Shown: in pieces, positions 63,945 through 64,000 of the stretch | How positions within the stretch are numbered: position 1 is the first letter of the stretch | Layout: every line of letters begins with the position of its first letter | NCBI GenBank assembly: GCA_022592445.1 | Contig: JABYQR010000017.1 | Span: forward strand, 124,001 to 188,000 | Direction of reading: 5' to 3' | DNA from: Cytidiella melzeri | Taxonomy: Eukaryota > Basidiomycota > Agaricomycetes > Polyporales > Irpicaceae | Length of the DNA stretch: 64,000 nucleotides | Translations under genes and position numbers: made by a program | The notes under the pieces: model-generated | Told to the model about the DNA's origin: nothing | Database searches by the model: none | The model's input: the letters and a program-made list of their open reading frames with translations, nothing else

Positions 63945-64000
63945 TGTCATGGATGGCCTGACTAGCCCTTAATTTTCGCAATTTACCTCTTGTTTTTATC
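63945..64000 (+). repeat. LTR, family C, cut by the window end
   Basis: TGTCATGGATGGCCTGACTA matches the start of family C. Only 56 bp lie in the window. It is inverted relative to the copy at 62811-63494. Confidence 0.75.

Overview
The window is fungal nuclear DNA, most likely from a basidiomycete of the Agaricomycetes. The genes carry many introns of about 45-60 bp. They encode eukaryotic housekeeping proteins (SDS22, PRMT5, thiamine pyrophosphokinase, MOCS2A, CCDC174). One encodes a PAS plus GATA-finger protein of the fungal WC-2 type. The mobile elements (chromodomain Ty3/Gypsy, Ty1/Copia, Pogo, Tc1 and a DDE family common in mushrooms) also fit. No bacterial operon, rRNA, tRNA or CRISPR array was seen. 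All calls come from reading the sequence; no database search was run.

Layout: (1) 351-2648, a ThrE/Prm10-like membrane protein gene on the minus strand. (2) 3.3-22 kb, a transposon-rich block. It holds a small internally deleted Copia element, a decayed Pogo-type DNA transposon inside a Gypsy gag remnant, several LTRs, and a full-length young Ty3/Gypsy element (12694-19959) inserted in an older solo LTR that itself sits in an older gag. (3) 22.6-49 kb, a gene-dense island: SDS22, WC-2-like factor, hypothetical protein, Yar1-like ankyrin protein, PRMT5, GPI-anchored Ser/Thr-rich protein, CCDC174, metallo-beta-lactamase-fold hydrolase, MOCS2A, thiamine pyrophosphokinase, CS-domain protein, large disordered protein and a small membrane protein. 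Two TA-flanked MITEs sit here; one splits the hydrolase reading frame. (4) 49.6-64 kb, a second repeat block: a Tc1 transposase split by a Copia element that is itself cut by three further insertions, then a solo LTR, a decayed DDE transposase and fragments of other LTR families.

The most unusual object is the Gypsy element at 12694-19959. From its predicted transcription start to the first AUG there are about 1.47 kb with no AUG in any sense frame. Yet this leader holds a 273-codon open frame, in phase with Gag and separated from it by a tandem UAG-UAA. An 11-nt stretch placed about 35 nt after the TATA box is exactly complementary to the sequence just inside the 5' LTR, as in self-primed Tf1-type elements. 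Gag ends on a canonical GGGUUUU slippery site directly before its stop codon, and the pol frame opens only two codons upstream. Together these suggest a self-priming, frameshifting chromovirus with a possible non-AUG-initiated upstream product.

The island genes are unrelated single-copy genes, not a pathway cluster. MOCS2A (molybdopterin synthesis) and thiamine pyrophosphokinase are adjacent, but nothing links them functionally.
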